A model generated the notes under the pieces. The model did not search any database. It was given only the letters and a program-made list of their open reading frames with translations, and had not been told where the DNA came from. Position numbers and translations under genes: made by a program. A stretch of 58,283 nucleotides of DNA from JBDKVA01 sp039679375 (GTDB taxonomy: Bacteria; Bacillota; Clostridia; Acetivibrionales; DTU013). The first letter of the stretch is position 1, and every line of letters starts with the position of its first letter. Positions 14,815 to 23,375 of this stretch are shown here, piece by piece. Location of the stretch: positions 1-58,283 of the forward strand of contig JBDKVA010000132.1 of NCBI GenBank assembly GCA_039679375.1, in the 5' to 3' direction.

Positions 14815-17181
14815 ATGGAAAAGCACTACGATTTCAAGCAAGCTGAAAAGCAGATGCAGCAGCTGTGGCAGGCAGAACAAATTTACAAATTCGATTCAAG
14901 TAACCCTGGCGAGGTTTATTCGATTGATACCCCGCCGCCGACCGTCAGCGGAAGTCTGCACATCGGTCATCTGTTCTCTTACACTCAGGCGGAGATGATA
15001 GCGCGTTTTCGCAGAATGCAGGGGTACAATGTCTTTTATCCCTTCGGCTTCGATGATAACGGGCTTCCGACTGAGCGGCTCGTTGAGCGCGAGGAAGGGA
15101 TATTTGCCAAAGACCTGCCCCGCAGCGAATTTATCAAAAAATGCACGGCGACAACCAAGAAATATGAAACAGAATTTAAGGAACTCTGGACATCGCTCGG
15201 TTTCTCGGTTGACTGGTCGTTACAGTACGAGACAATAAGCCCTGAAGTCAGAAAAATATCACAGGCTCTGTTTTTGGAGCTTGCCGAAGCAGGCAAGGCG
15301 TATACGAAAGAATCGCCTGTTCTATGGTGTACCGAATGTCAGACCTCCATTGCGCAGGCGGAACTTGATACTGCGGATATCGACAGCACGTTTAACTATA
15401 TTCCTTTCATGATGGATGGCAAGCCTATCGAGGTCGCCACAACGCGACCGGAGCTTCTTTATGGCTGTGTCTGTCTGTTTGTCAATCCAAATGACGAGCG
15501 TTATCAGAGCTTGATTGGCAGATCCGCTGTTGTTCCGCTATACGATTATGAAATTCCGATTATGGCGGATGAAAAGGTCGGGATTGACAAAGGCACGGGC
15601 GTCGTTATGTGCGCGACCTTTGGCGACAGCACAGACGCTGAATGGTTCTCCGAACACAACCTGCCGTATCGCAGGGTTATCCTACCCGATGGCAAAATTT
15701 CCGGGGATGTGCCTTTCATTGGCGGACTGAAAACTCATGCCGCGAGAAAAGAGATTATACGCTTACTTGTGGAAAAGAACCTGCTTATAAAATCCGAAAG
15801 GCTGACACACGCCGTCGCTACGCATGAGCGGTGCGGCAGAGAAATTGAGATAATCCCCTCGCGCCAGTGGTACATTGACATTCTGTCCGACAGAGACCGT
15901 TTTCTTGAGGCTGCCGATAAAATCAAATGGTATCCGGCGCAGATGAAAAACCGTTATATCTCATGGGTCGAAAACCTGAAATGGGACTGGTGTATTTCGC
16001 GTCAGCGGTATTTTGGCGTTCCTTTTCCTGTTTGGTATTGCAAAGCCTGCGGCAGCCCCGTCTTTGCCAGCCGGGATCAACTGCCGATCAATCCGCTTGA
16101 AACGGAATACATCGGCGTCTGCGGATGCGGATGCAGTGAATTTATCCCCGAGAGCGCGGTATTTGACACATGGGCGACCTCGTCAATCACTCCGCAAATC
16201 AACGAGCGGCTCGGCATAAAGCTCACGCCCATGAGCATGAGGACGCATGCCCATGAAATCATCCGCACATGGACGTTCTATTCGATTGTCAGGAGCCTCT
16301 ATCATACGGGGGATATACCGTGGAAAGACTTGATGATAAACGGTTTTGTGCTTGCGAAGAAGGGCGAGAAGCTCAGTAAATCCAAAGGGAATTCCGCACT
16401 TGACTCGGCGACGCTTATTTCAACACATTCGGCGGATGCAATTCGTTACTGGTCGGCCAATGCAAGGCTTGGGACCGATACCTTTTTCGATGCCGAGGAG
16501 CTCTCGACCTCAAAGAGGTTCATTACCAAGCTGTGGAACGCTTCTAAATTCGCAATCTCTCATTTGGAGGACATCGACCTGTCGAGAGAGCCTGCTCTGT
16601 TACCGATTGACAGATGGATTATTGAACGCACAAACGAAACCTTCAACAAGGCAAGGCGGCTGCTGAATGAGTATGAAATTGGCTCCGCAAGACATGAGAT
16701 TGACGATCTCTTTTGGAAGGATTTTTGCAACGACTATATTGAGGTCGCTAAACCTCGGCTGTACGAGCCTGAAATCCACGGTTATGAGGAAAGGCATTCA
16801 GGTCAATACGCGCTATATTACGCTCTGCTGAGCATCCTGAAAATGTACGCCATTTATGTCCCGCACATCACCGATTATATTTACGGCGAATTTTTCAGGC
16901 AACACGAAAAGGCAACCTCAATCCACCTCCTGCAATGGCAAAGAGGCAGTGATGTTGACGAGAAGATTCTGCAGTTTGGTGAGGAAGTCAAAAACGCTGT
17001 TTTCGGTATGCGAAAATATAAATCCGAAAACAATCTTTCAATGCGTGCCGAGATGGATGAGCTGATAGTCGAACATAGTCCGCAGTTTTTGGAATGGTTC
17101 AGGCAAAGTGAGAAGGACTTGAAATACTGCGCCAATGCGAAGAAGGTCACCTTTATTCAAAGTGAAATGATTATGAAATAG
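14815..17181 (+). CDS. valS: Valyl-tRNA synthetase (short type)
   Basis: The 788-residue class I synthetase charges tRNA-Val. HIGH is present as HIGH 49-52 (SGSLHIGHLFSY) and KMSKS as KLSKS at 519-523. The opening DTPPPTVSGSLHIGH and the short length, without the long C-terminal coiled coil of most bacterial ValRS, fit the archaeal/rickettsial-like type. The ATG at 14815 follows GGAGGTG; an earlier in-frame start at 14743 lies inside the T-box terminator and is rejected. Its place among resistance-like genes beside an IS suggests a second, acquired ValRS, but no housekeeping copy can be seen here. Confidence 0.92.
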   Translation: MEKHYDFKQAEKQMQQLWQAEQIYKFDSSNPGEVYSIDTPPPTVSGSLHIGHLFSYTQAEMIARFRRMQGYNVFYPFGFDDNGLPTERLVEREEGIFAKDLPRSEFIKKCTATTKKYETEFKELWTSLGFSVDWSLQYETISPEVRKISQALFLELAEAGKAYTKESPVLWCTECQTSIAQAELDTADIDSTFNYIPFMMDGKPIEVATTRPELLYGCVCLFVNPNDERYQSLIGRSAVVPLYDYEIPIMADEKVGIDKGTGVVMCATFGDSTDAEWFSEHNLPYRRVILPDGKISGDVPFIGGLKTHAARKEIIRLLVEKNLLIKSERLTHAVATHERCGREIEIIPSRQWYIDILSDRDRFLEAADKIKWYPAQMKNRYISWVENLKWDWCISRQRYFGVPFPVWYCKACGSPVFASRDQLPINPLETEYIGVCGCGCSEFIPESAVFDTWATSSITPQINERLGIKLTPMSMRTHAHEIIRTWTFYSIVRSLYHTGDIPWKDLMINGFVLAKKGEKLSKSKGNSALDSATLISTHSADAIRYWSANARLGTDTFFDAEELSTSKRFITKLWNASKFAISHLEDIDLSREPALLPIDRWIIERTNETFNKARRLLNEYEIGSARHEIDDLFWKDFCNDYIEVAKPRLYEPEIHGYEERHSGQYALYYALLSILKMYAIYVPHITDYIYGEFFRQHEKATSIHLLQWQRGSDVDEKILQFGEEVKNAVFGMRKYKSENNLSMRAEMDELIVEHSPQFLEWFRQSEKDLKYCANAKKVTFIQSEMIMK

Positions 17182-17193
17182 GTGCGAAAAAGA

Positions 17194-17219
17194 GGAGCTG
17201 CTCTGTATTGAACAGCTCC
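17194..17219 (+). terminator. Terminator of valS
   Basis: GGAGCTG (17194-17200) pairs with CAGCTCC (17213-17219), followed by CGCTTTT. It lies 13 nt after the valS stop. Confidence 0.7.
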
Positions 17220-17313
17220 CGCTTTTACCGTCCCTGCTTACGTTCGCGGATTGGCACACAAATATCCATCTGAACCATATTGTCTTTATTTAATGGTTTC
17301 AGCGTAATAAAAT

Positions 17314-17625
17314 TCAATAAATTCCCCCCTGTTTCATCATGTTGTTTAAAGTTTCTATGTCATCCGGCGCTGCGCGGTTTACCTTTTCCATACCGCACTT
17401 TTTACAATGATGGATAATCTGCCAGCCCTTCTTGCCATTATAACGGATGCCTATCGGCTTCATCATACCAAAACAATCGCTCGCCCTGTCGCCAGGCAGA
17501 TTGTCTACATGAAGCGAATATAAGCAAAACGGACAGTGGTTCCGATAGCTTCCATTGGTCAGCGGTTTTACATCCGCGCCACAATAGGCGCAGATAAAGC
17601 CTATGTTTTCTGTTTTTCTGCTCAC
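17314..17625 (-). CDS. Stand-alone RNHCP domain protein
   Basis: A 103-residue zinc-ribbon-like protein with CAYCG near residue 13, the signature RNHCPFCLYSLHVD near 28, GDRASDCFGMMKPIGI, and a second CKKCG near 79. The same pattern is fused to RsgA at 832-2307 (GDRASLCKGIMDPIGV). The start is GTG at 17625 behind AGGAGGACTCG. A 21-bp palindrome abuts the ribosome-binding site. It is convergent with valS. The function is not established; the RsgA fusion points to ribosomes or RNA. Confidence 0.8.
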   Translation of the reverse strand: MSRKTENIGFICAYCGADVKPLTNGSYRNHCPFCLYSLHVDNLPGDRASDCFGMMKPIGIRYNGKKGWQIIHHCKKCGMEKVNRAAPDDIETLNNMMKQGGIY

Positions 17626-17638
17626 ACCGAGTCCTCCT

Positions 17639-17659
17639 GATATTTGAATTTCAAATATC
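17639..17659 (-). promoter_or_regulatory. Palindrome next to the RNHCP ribosome-binding site
   Basis: GATATTTGA-ATT-TCAAATATC is a perfect 9-bp inverted repeat ending one base before the AGGAGGAC ribosome-binding site. It could be an operator or a 5'-UTR hairpin that controls translation. Confidence 0.45.
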
Positions 17660-17943
17660 GGAAGGCGGGGTTCTGTTTACTCTTAGGATTAATCCTTTCG
17701 GGCTTGAATTTGGGAGCGGCCGATTCTCCGCTGTCCTTTAGGGGCGGCGAATACTTCTGCTTCCTGCTTCAAAGGAGCTTGTTTCATCCCCCTATCTGAA
17801 CTGTTACCGACTTTGCGTGATTGTATCGGTCAATGTATGGCGGTGTTACCACCATCCAGCAGTAGGCGTCACCAAATCTCACCGGCTATGGCGTCATCCC
17901 CCGTTAGTGTGCGAGCTTTATGATCTTTGCTATAGCGAGCATA
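17660..17943 (-). other. Structured intergenic segment, possibly a decayed IS605-type 3' end
   Basis: No intact gene. On the minus strand the stretch has several hairpins, including TTCGCCGCCCC-TAAA-GGACAGCGGAGAA and repeated GGTGG/CCACC blocks, and the phrase AAGCTCCTTTGAAGCAGGAA, which resembles the 3' region of TnpB elements. Short frames with coding-like bits (FGDAYCWMVVTPPYIDRY) are interrupted by stops. I read it as a transposon remnant, with low certainty. Confidence 0.3.
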
Positions 17944-18765
17944 TTATCCCTCCTGCTTTTTCATCACCACGCATAAGGTCGGCGAGTTTTCTTCGTATGG
18001 CTTACCTTCAACATCAGAATAATAATCAACAGGAGTGAGCCTATGCAGTTGAATTTCCTCTGACATTGATTTCTTCGTGAAGCATGTGTCCCAGATATTG
18101 AAACTGCGGATGTTCCCGTTTTCAACGATAACGGTTCGCCTCATGCTAATGCTTTCGCCATAGTAATACTGTGCGTTCAAGCAGATATGCGGATTTGGGC
18201 TCCAAAAACCGCCGTGTTCACAGACTTCCCATGACGTGCTTTCCTTGCGCCCGAAGTTCCACTCCGGCGTGAATACATCAAGCAAAAACAACCCGTCTGG
18301 CTTCAAAGCCCGATACATGCGGTCAAGCAGATTATGACGATCTTCGGGTATCAGAGCACCGTAGTCGCACCAAATCAACGTGATCATGTCGTACAAATTT
18401 TCAAACTCCATTTTAAGATAATCTTGCATTACATATTCGCTTTTGGCGTCGTGTTCCTTTGCATAGGCGATGGAGCGTTCTGAAAAATCTAATCCCGTAA
18501 CGCACAATCCACGTTCAGATAAACGCTTAGTATATAATCCCGGACCGCAGCCGATATCGAGAAGCTTCGAACCGAGCGGTAGTAATGAACAGATCCACTC
18601 CACCGAGCGTTCTATGAACTCGGGTCTACGGCTTGCAGCATCAGTATTGGGATCCAGATGCGCTTCGAGCATGCCCTTGGAGATATGCGGGTCGTTCCAG
18701 AATTTCTCTTGGGTCTTTTCGTAAAGCTTCGGTTTTCGCAATAATGCGCTTAACGTGTTATACAC
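17944..18765 (-). CDS. Class I SAM-dependent methyltransferase under attenuator control
   Basis: The 273-residue protein has motif I LLDIGCGPGLYTKRL near residue 70, VTGLDFSERSIAYA for the ribose-binding acidic residue, and MITLIWCDYGALIPED. The start is GTG at 18765 behind AGGATGAATT. A 265-nt leader with a 10-residue leader peptide and terminator precedes it, an arrangement common for ribosome-protection and rRNA-methylation resistance genes. The domain type itself looks more like a small-molecule methyltransferase, so the target is open. Confidence 0.8.
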   Translation of the reverse strand: MYNTLSALLRKPKLYEKTQEKFWNDPHISKGMLEAHLDPNTDAASRRPEFIERSVEWICSLLPLGSKLLDIGCGPGLYTKRLSERGLCVTGLDFSERSIAYAKEHDAKSEYVMQDYLKMEFENLYDMITLIWCDYGALIPEDRHNLLDRMYRALKPDGLFLLDVFTPEWNFGRKESTSWEVCEHGGFWSPNPHICLNAQYYYGESISMRRTVIVENGNIRSFNIWDTCFTKKSMSEEIQLHRLTPVDYYSDVEGKPYEENSPTLCVVMKKQEG

Positions 18766-18804
18766 AATTCATCCTCGCTTTCAAATCATTTTGGGCATAA
18801 AAAT

Positions 18805-18842
18805 ACCGCAGCAAGCAGCCATCGATAGCTGTAAACTGCGGT
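18805..18842 (-). terminator. Leader terminator of the methyltransferase gene
   Basis: ACCGCAG (18805-18811) pairs with CTGCGGT (18836-18842), followed on the minus strand by ATTTTTA. CTGTAAACT inside it (18829-18837) is perfectly complementary to AGTTTACAG at 18904-18912, giving a 9-bp antiterminator. A perfect 9-bp hairpin ACGGGCATA/TATGCCCGT lies between them. Confidence 0.7.
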
Positions 18843-18997
18843 TTGTCACAGGTAATGCAAGTGTTAAAATAAACACGGGCATACCTGTTCATATGCCCGT
18901 AGAAGTTTACAGTATTCACGAAAGGTTACTCAAAACAGCACAGCAATAGAAGGCGTATTTACACCTTGAAAGATATTGCCATGCCCGGTATTCTGTT

Positions 18998-19030
18998 TTA
19001 GACCAAAGTCACCTCAAAAATGATAGTCAT
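18998..19030 (-). CDS. 10-residue leader peptide of the methyltransferase attenuator
   Basis: MTIIFEVTLV starts at 19030 behind AAAGGAGTTGTTGTTT and ends at TAA (18998-19000). The promoter TTGATT, 17 nt, TATACT lies at 19096-19124. The ribosome-binding site, the GAGGTG in the coding part and the following AATACCGG match the rsgA leader at 2674-2709, so both probably answer to the same signal. Confidence 0.6.
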   Translation of the reverse strand: MTIIFEVTLV

Positions 19031-19095
19031 AAACAACAACTCCTTTCGTTCTCTGCGAAGCATGAATGAATCATCGCAGAATAAAGATTGAATGT

Positions 19096-19124
19096 AGTAT
19101 ACCATCTCCTCCCTGAAAAATCAA
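19096..19124 (-). promoter_or_regulatory. Promoter of the methyltransferase leader
   Basis: Minus-strand TTGATT (19119-19124), 17-nt spacer, TATACT (19096-19101), about 65 nt ahead of the leader peptide. Confidence 0.65.
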
Positions 19125-19219
19125 TACTTGGCTCTTTGGTCCAAAACATGTGAAATAGTGTAACTCAGTTGATAAAAACCATGACTGCGGAAGGAGAATA
19201 AAAATGCAACTCTGCATTG

Positions 19220-19807
19220 TTACTGCTCTTCTGTTTCTTGCAATCGGAATTTTCGGTGCATTATCTTGTTTGCCGTTCCGGGCGGACAGATATATTTGGA
19301 GATGTCATCCATGTCTCGATATTTCTTATATGTATCCTCATCGAAGCATACCATTAAAACTTTCTCAATATTTGAATCCGTATCAAGGAATCTTTTTATC
19401 TCATTAATTGCTATCACTGCTGCCTTTTCTACAGGAAACCTGTATGCTCCTGTACTTATTGACGGAAAAGCTATGGATTTTATACCATTCTTAACCGCCA
19501 GCTCCAAAGAATTTCTATAGCAAGCAGCCAATTGTCCATCTTCTCCCTTATTTCCACCCTGCCAGACAGGCCCCACAGTATGGATGACCCACTTAGCAGG
19601 AAGTCTGTACCCTTTAGTTATTTTAGCTTGGCCGGTTTTGCACCCATGGAGCTCCCTGCATTCCATAACCAGCTCCGGTCCGGCTGCTCTATGAATAGCA
19701 CCGTCAACACCTCCACCGCCAAGCAACGAACTATTAGCTGCGTTAACTATAGCATCAACATTTTGCTTTGTTATATCACCTTTAGTTATTTCAAATCTGT
19801 TTATCAT
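19220..19807 (-). CDS. Macrodomain protein (O-acetyl-ADP-ribose deacetylase-like)
   Basis: A 195-residue single macrodomain. Ligand-binding motifs are DAIVNAANSSLLGGGGVDGA, GYRLPAKWVIHTVGPVW and FPSISTGAYRFP, as in YmdB/MacroD proteins that remove acetyl or ADP-ribose groups. It follows pncB by 16 nt and is the last gene of an NAD-salvage operon, where it could recycle ADP-ribose products of NAD use. The ATG follows GGGGGAGATGTT. Confidence 0.9.
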   Translation of the reverse strand: MINRFEITKGDITKQNVDAIVNAANSSLLGGGGVDGAIHRAAGPELVMECRELHGCKTGQAKITKGYRLPAKWVIHTVGPVWQGGNKGEDGQLAACYRNSLELAVKNGIKSIAFPSISTGAYRFPVEKAAVIAINEIKRFLDTDSNIEKVLMVCFDEDTYKKYRDMDDISKYICPPGTANKIMHRKFRLQETEEQ

Positions 19808-19823
19808 AACATCTCCCCCTGTT

Positions 19824-21266
19824 CTACTTTACTGAATACTCCTGCAGCAACCTTTCCCTCATATCCCACAGTGACTTTGATAAATCAACGTAATATTTAT
19901 GCGGATTTTCGAACCTTTTAACCTCGTCCCACAAAGTATCAATCTGCTCTTTGCATTGGCTCTTTATATCCTGCAATTTGGGGCTTTCATATACACAGGT
20001 TCCCTTATTAAAAATCCCAATTAAAAGTTTTTTCGCAGTAAAGTTAGTTACAATCTTCCTTTTCCACGTATATTCAGGATCAAATAGTTCATAAGGCTTA
20101 CTTTCATCTATAGTCTCATCATTAGCTGTAAGCACATCCGCAATTGCTTTTCCGCTTTCCTTGTCAAAAAGCCTCCAAACCTGTTTAAATCCTGGATTTG
20201 TTATTTTTCCTACATTTTCGCTAAGCTTTATTTTAGGAATTATTTCGCCATTTTCTTCAACTGCTACCAGCTTGTAAACTCCTCCGAATACAGGCTCTGA
20301 CCTGGAAGTAATCAGACGTTCTCCAACACCGAACAAGTCCACCTGTGCACCTTGCATAAGTATATCCCTGATAATAAACTCATCCAGTGAATTTGATGCG
20401 ACAATTTTACAGTCATGGAACCCAGCCTCATCCAACATTTTTCTGGCTTCCTTCGAAAGATATGTTATATCTCCACTATCAATCCTTATTCCCTTAGGCC
20501 TGAATCCTTTCGGAACTATTTCCTCGTTAAAAACTTTTATTGCATTGGGTACACCGGATTTCAACACACTGTAGGTATCTACAAGAAGTGTACAATTACC
20601 TGGATATGTTTTTGCATAAGCACGGAAAGCCTCTAATTCGGTTGGAAACATCTGAATCCAGCTGTGCGCCATTGTACCGATAGCCGGAATGCCAAATTCC
20701 TTCTCTGCAATTGTACATGCAGTTCCAACACACCCGCCTATGTATGCAGCCCTTGCACCAAAAATCGCTCCATCACAGCCTTGCGCCCTTCTTGAACCAA
20801 ACTCCATAATATCTCTACCCTGGGCAGCTCTGACAATACGGTTTGCCTTTGTCGCTATCAGGCTTTGATGATTTATTGTTAATAGAATCATTGTTTCAAC
20901 AAACTGCGCTTCAATAACCGGTCCTCTAACAGTTACTACAGGTTCATTAGGAAATATTGGAATCCCTTCAGGTATAGCCCAAACATCGCAGCTGAACTTA
21001 AAATCCTTAAGATATTGTAGGAATTCTTCATGGAATAGATTCTTGCTACGAAGATAATCTATATCTTTATCATCAAACTTAAGGTTTTTCAGGTATTGAA
21101 TAAGCTGCTCAACCCCAGCCATTATTGCAAAACCGCCATTATCGGGAACTTTTCTGAAAAACATATCAAAATATGCCTGTTTATCTTTTAACCCATTCTG
21201 AAGATACCCATTTGCCATGGTTAATTCGTAAAAATCAGTAAGCATTGTTAAATTCATATTATCCAT
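19824..21266 (-). CDS. pncB: Nicotinate phosphoribosyltransferase
   Basis: The 480-residue enzyme makes nicotinate mononucleotide from nicotinate and PRPP. Diagnostic stretches are LTDFYELTMANGY at the N-terminus, the active-site region GSRRAQGCDGAI, GTMAHSWIQMF with the conserved His, and RIDSGDITYLSKEAR. Length and order fit the NadV/PncB family. The start lies directly at the stop of the nicotinamidase gene (TAAATG), so the two are coupled. Confidence 0.95.
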   Translation of the reverse strand: MDNMNLTMLTDFYELTMANGYLQNGLKDKQAYFDMFFRKVPDNGGFAIMAGVEQLIQYLKNLKFDDKDIDYLRSKNLFHEEFLQYLKDFKFSCDVWAIPEGIPIFPNEPVVTVRGPVIEAQFVETMILLTINHQSLIATKANRIVRAAQGRDIMEFGSRRAQGCDGAIFGARAAYIGGCVGTACTIAEKEFGIPAIGTMAHSWIQMFPTELEAFRAYAKTYPGNCTLLVDTYSVLKSGVPNAIKVFNEEIVPKGFRPKGIRIDSGDITYLSKEARKMLDEAGFHDCKIVASNSLDEFIIRDILMQGAQVDLFGVGERLITSRSEPVFGGVYKLVAVEENGEIIPKIKLSENVGKITNPGFKQVWRLFDKESGKAIADVLTANDETIDESKPYELFDPEYTWKRKIVTNFTAKKLLIGIFNKGTCVYESPKLQDIKSQCKEQIDTLWDEVKRFENPHKYYVDLSKSLWDMRERLLQEYSVK

Positions 21267-21938
21267 TTATTTTACCTCCTGAGCTACTTCTATTCCATTA
21301 ATCATCATGTTGTATAGTGCCATTACATTCATCAGATTCCCGTTATGCAGACCAAAATCATAAGTTTCAACAGCATTTACAGGAATAATAACTCTCACCT
21401 TTTTATTATTCATATTGAACCAGGTCTTTAATGTTATAGCAAATTGCTGTACACAGATATCCGTACAGTCACCGGTAATTATAAAGTTGTTTATGTGTTC
21501 ATTCTCTTTAAGCCATTTCTGGAACTCTTCTTCAAGAAAGCCATTTGTAGAGTTTTTAGGAATAAGAGTATATCCTCCGAGCTCCATAAGCTCATCAACC
21601 ATTTCCGCTTCGCTGGTACCAATCATACAGTGTGCCGGATAGGCATCAAATTCCGGTGAAGCTTTTGTATGGCAGTCTGCAAATGCAAGCTTTGTAATGC
21701 ACAATTCATCGCAGGCCTTTGATAATTCTGCTATTTCCGGAATCAAGCCCTCAACCCTCGGGCTCTTTAACGCCCCCTCCCTGGCAAAGCCATTTACCAT
21801 ATCAACTATTACAAGGGCTGTTTGCTTCCCCTGCAAATCTTTCAATTGGATAGCGGGGGGCTTTGCCAGCATATCAAATATATCTCCAAGAGTTTCAACA
21901 CTTCTTTCAATAAACTCATTTTTATTAGGCATTCTCAT
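21267..21938 (-). CDS. pncA: Nicotinamidase-like cysteine hydrolase
   Basis: About 223 residues of the isochorismatase/nicotinamidase fold: catalytic Asp in VIVDMVNGFAREG, metal-site residues in FADCHTKASPEFDAYP, and nucleophilic Cys in GDCTDICVQQFA. The next gene is pncB, so deamidation of nicotinamide to nicotinate is the likely job. I take the ATG at 21938, which follows AAAGGAGAAATTGAT, rather than an upstream start at 22016. Confidence 0.85.
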   Translation of the reverse strand: MRMPNKNEFIERSVETLGDIFDMLAKPPAIQLKDLQGKQTALVIVDMVNGFAREGALKSPRVEGLIPEIAELSKACDELCITKLAFADCHTKASPEFDAYPAHCMIGTSEAEMVDELMELGGYTLIPKNSTNGFLEEEFQKWLKENEHINNFIITGDCTDICVQQFAITLKTWFNMNNKKVRVIIPVNAVETYDFGLHNGNLMNVMALYNMMINGIEVAQEVK

Positions 21939-22092
21939 ATCAATTTCTCCTTTCAATATGTGTGATATGCTTCGGATTACTGCGTCAAAGAGCTTATTCC
22001 GCTCCTCATTTACCATTAGTAAACTCTGGTGCTCATTTCACTCTTTTCCTTGTACTCCTCGCATCTGACACATTTTACTTAATAATTAATTA

Positions 22093-22998
22093 TCACGTTT
22101 CCTGCCAGTTCGGGTTAAACCTGAATAGCTTTGAAGGCCTATGACCTGCGTCCTTGGTATACTCATTCGTTCTAATCACCATATCAGCGGTCTTCCTTCT
22201 GAAATTTGCTTTTAATAATTCCGTATCAAGAATAACTTCGTACACCTGCTGAAGTTCTGTCAGAGTAAACAGTTCCGGCATAAGATTAAATGCTATATCC
22301 GTGTACTCAATTTTGCTGCGCAACCTTTCAATCGCATATTCTATAATTTTTGCATGGTCAAAACCTATTCCATTTGATTCAACTATTTCTCTTTCTATTT
22401 TTGTTACTTTTCCTTCGACAGTCTTTACAGTCTTTATAATTGCAGAAAAATCATCTTCATCGTTTGACAAACTCAATTTGAACAATCTTTGCAGGTTATA
22501 TCCTTTTTCAGTTACTGTCTTTTGTTCTTGATATAACCTGCAGGAAACCGTAAACCATTTTGCATCATCTACATCATCACTTGCCTTTATATCAAGCGTC
22601 GAACTGTCAACCAGCGACATATACGAGGCGCTTATTACTCTTGTACGTGGGTCTCTGGCTACATCTCCCCATGTATAAAGCTGTTCCATATATATGTCAT
22701 CAATGTTGGTTTCCTCTTTTAATTCCCTTAAAGCTGCTTCATCCAAACTTTCATCCATTTTTACAAACCCACCCGGCAGAGCCCATTGTCCAATGTATGG
22801 GTGGTCGCCTCTTTTAATCATTAATAGCCTTATAACTTTTTCGGGAAGCTTCCTGTAGTTTTTCTTTTCTTCATCAGTTACAGTAAAAATAAGCATGTCT
22901 ACTGTCACTGAAGGTCTCTCAAATTTACTCGCATCATATGTTGCTAAGAATTGCTCTTCGGAAAGGCCCCGTTTATTTTTTAATATATTATCCGGCAT
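22093..22998 (-). CDS. nrtR: NrtR-type Nudix regulator of NAD metabolism
   Basis: The 301-residue protein has an N-terminal Nudix domain (box region ALPGGFVKMDESLDEAALRE) and a C-terminal winged-helix region (about 215-301), the NrtR layout. NrtR proteins bind ADP-ribose and repress NAD genes. It heads an operon with pncA, pncB and a macrodomain gene. An inverted repeat overlapping its promoter is a good operator candidate. The ATG at 22998 follows AAGGTGATGCA; an extended start at 23214 would run through the promoter. Confidence 0.85.
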   Translation of the reverse strand: MPDNILKNKRGLSEEQFLATYDASKFERPSVTVDMLIFTVTDEEKKNYRKLPEKVIRLLMIKRGDHPYIGQWALPGGFVKMDESLDEAALRELKEETNIDDIYMEQLYTWGDVARDPRTRVISASYMSLVDSSTLDIKASDDVDDAKWFTVSCRLYQEQKTVTEKGYNLQRLFKLSLSNDEDDFSAIIKTVKTVEGKVTKIEREIVESNGIGFDHAKIIEYAIERLRSKIEYTDIAFNLMPELFTLTELQQVYEVILDTELLKANFRRKTADMVIRTNEYTKDAGHRPSKLFRFNPNWQET

Positions 22999-23028
22999 TG
23001 CATCACCTTCATTTTGTTGTTTATCGTT

Positions 23029-23082
23029 TGATATTATCAACTTGTTAATATCATTATATTGCCATTTATATTTTCTTGTCAA
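23029..23082 (-). promoter_or_regulatory. NAD-operon promoter with probable NrtR operator
   Basis: TTGACA (23077-23082), 18-nt spacer, TATAAT (23053-23058). A perfect inverted repeat TGATATTA-N9-TAATATCA at 23029-23053 starts at the last base of the -10 box, where a repressor would block RNA polymerase. Confidence 0.75.
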
Positions 23083-23201
23083 TATGTTTTTATTGTTTTT
23101 GTTTAGGTAATACTTCCTTTTATCTGTCAAATTCCTTGCTGCATCTGCAAAAGCGAGATATAACGGTATATTAATAAAATGCTGGAGAGGAGGTAAAACG
23201 G

Positions 23202-23375
23202 ATGAAATATACACTTAAGGGCATGTTACCGGCAGAGTTGAAAGACCTCCGAATAGTCCGCCAACCGGCGATTCTGCCATTAGCCCGTTTAGAAATATTT
23301 AGGAAGTTGGGGGTTGGCAGGAGCCGTGTTTTGTGCTATACTTATAAAAATTCAGTTCGGAGGCGTCAACGATGA
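23202..23375 (+). CDS. Small ORF of unknown function ahead of the GNAT-metRS leader
   Basis: A 57-residue frame starts with ATG at 23202 behind GGAGGTAAAACGG, a strong ribosome-binding site. It ends in TGA overlapping the start of the next leader ORF (CGATGA). The sequence is basic at the end (SVRRRQR) and matches no family I know. The promoter of the metRS leader lies inside it. It could be a truncated gene or a second leader. Confidence 0.4.
   Translation: MKYTLKGMLPAELKDLRIVRQPAILPLARLEIFRKLGVGRSRVLCYTYKNSVRRRQR
23314..23342 (+). promoter_or_regulatory. Promoter of the GNAT-metRS leader transcript
   Basis: TTGGCA (23314-23319), 17-nt spacer, TATACT (23337-23342), 29 nt before the leader ORF. 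Confidence 0.6.

Noticed and set aside
19204..19407. Plus-strand hydrophobic ORF with a good ribosome-binding site
   Set aside because: All but its first few codons lie antisense to the macrodomain gene, and the hydrophobic run mirrors that gene's coding pattern.
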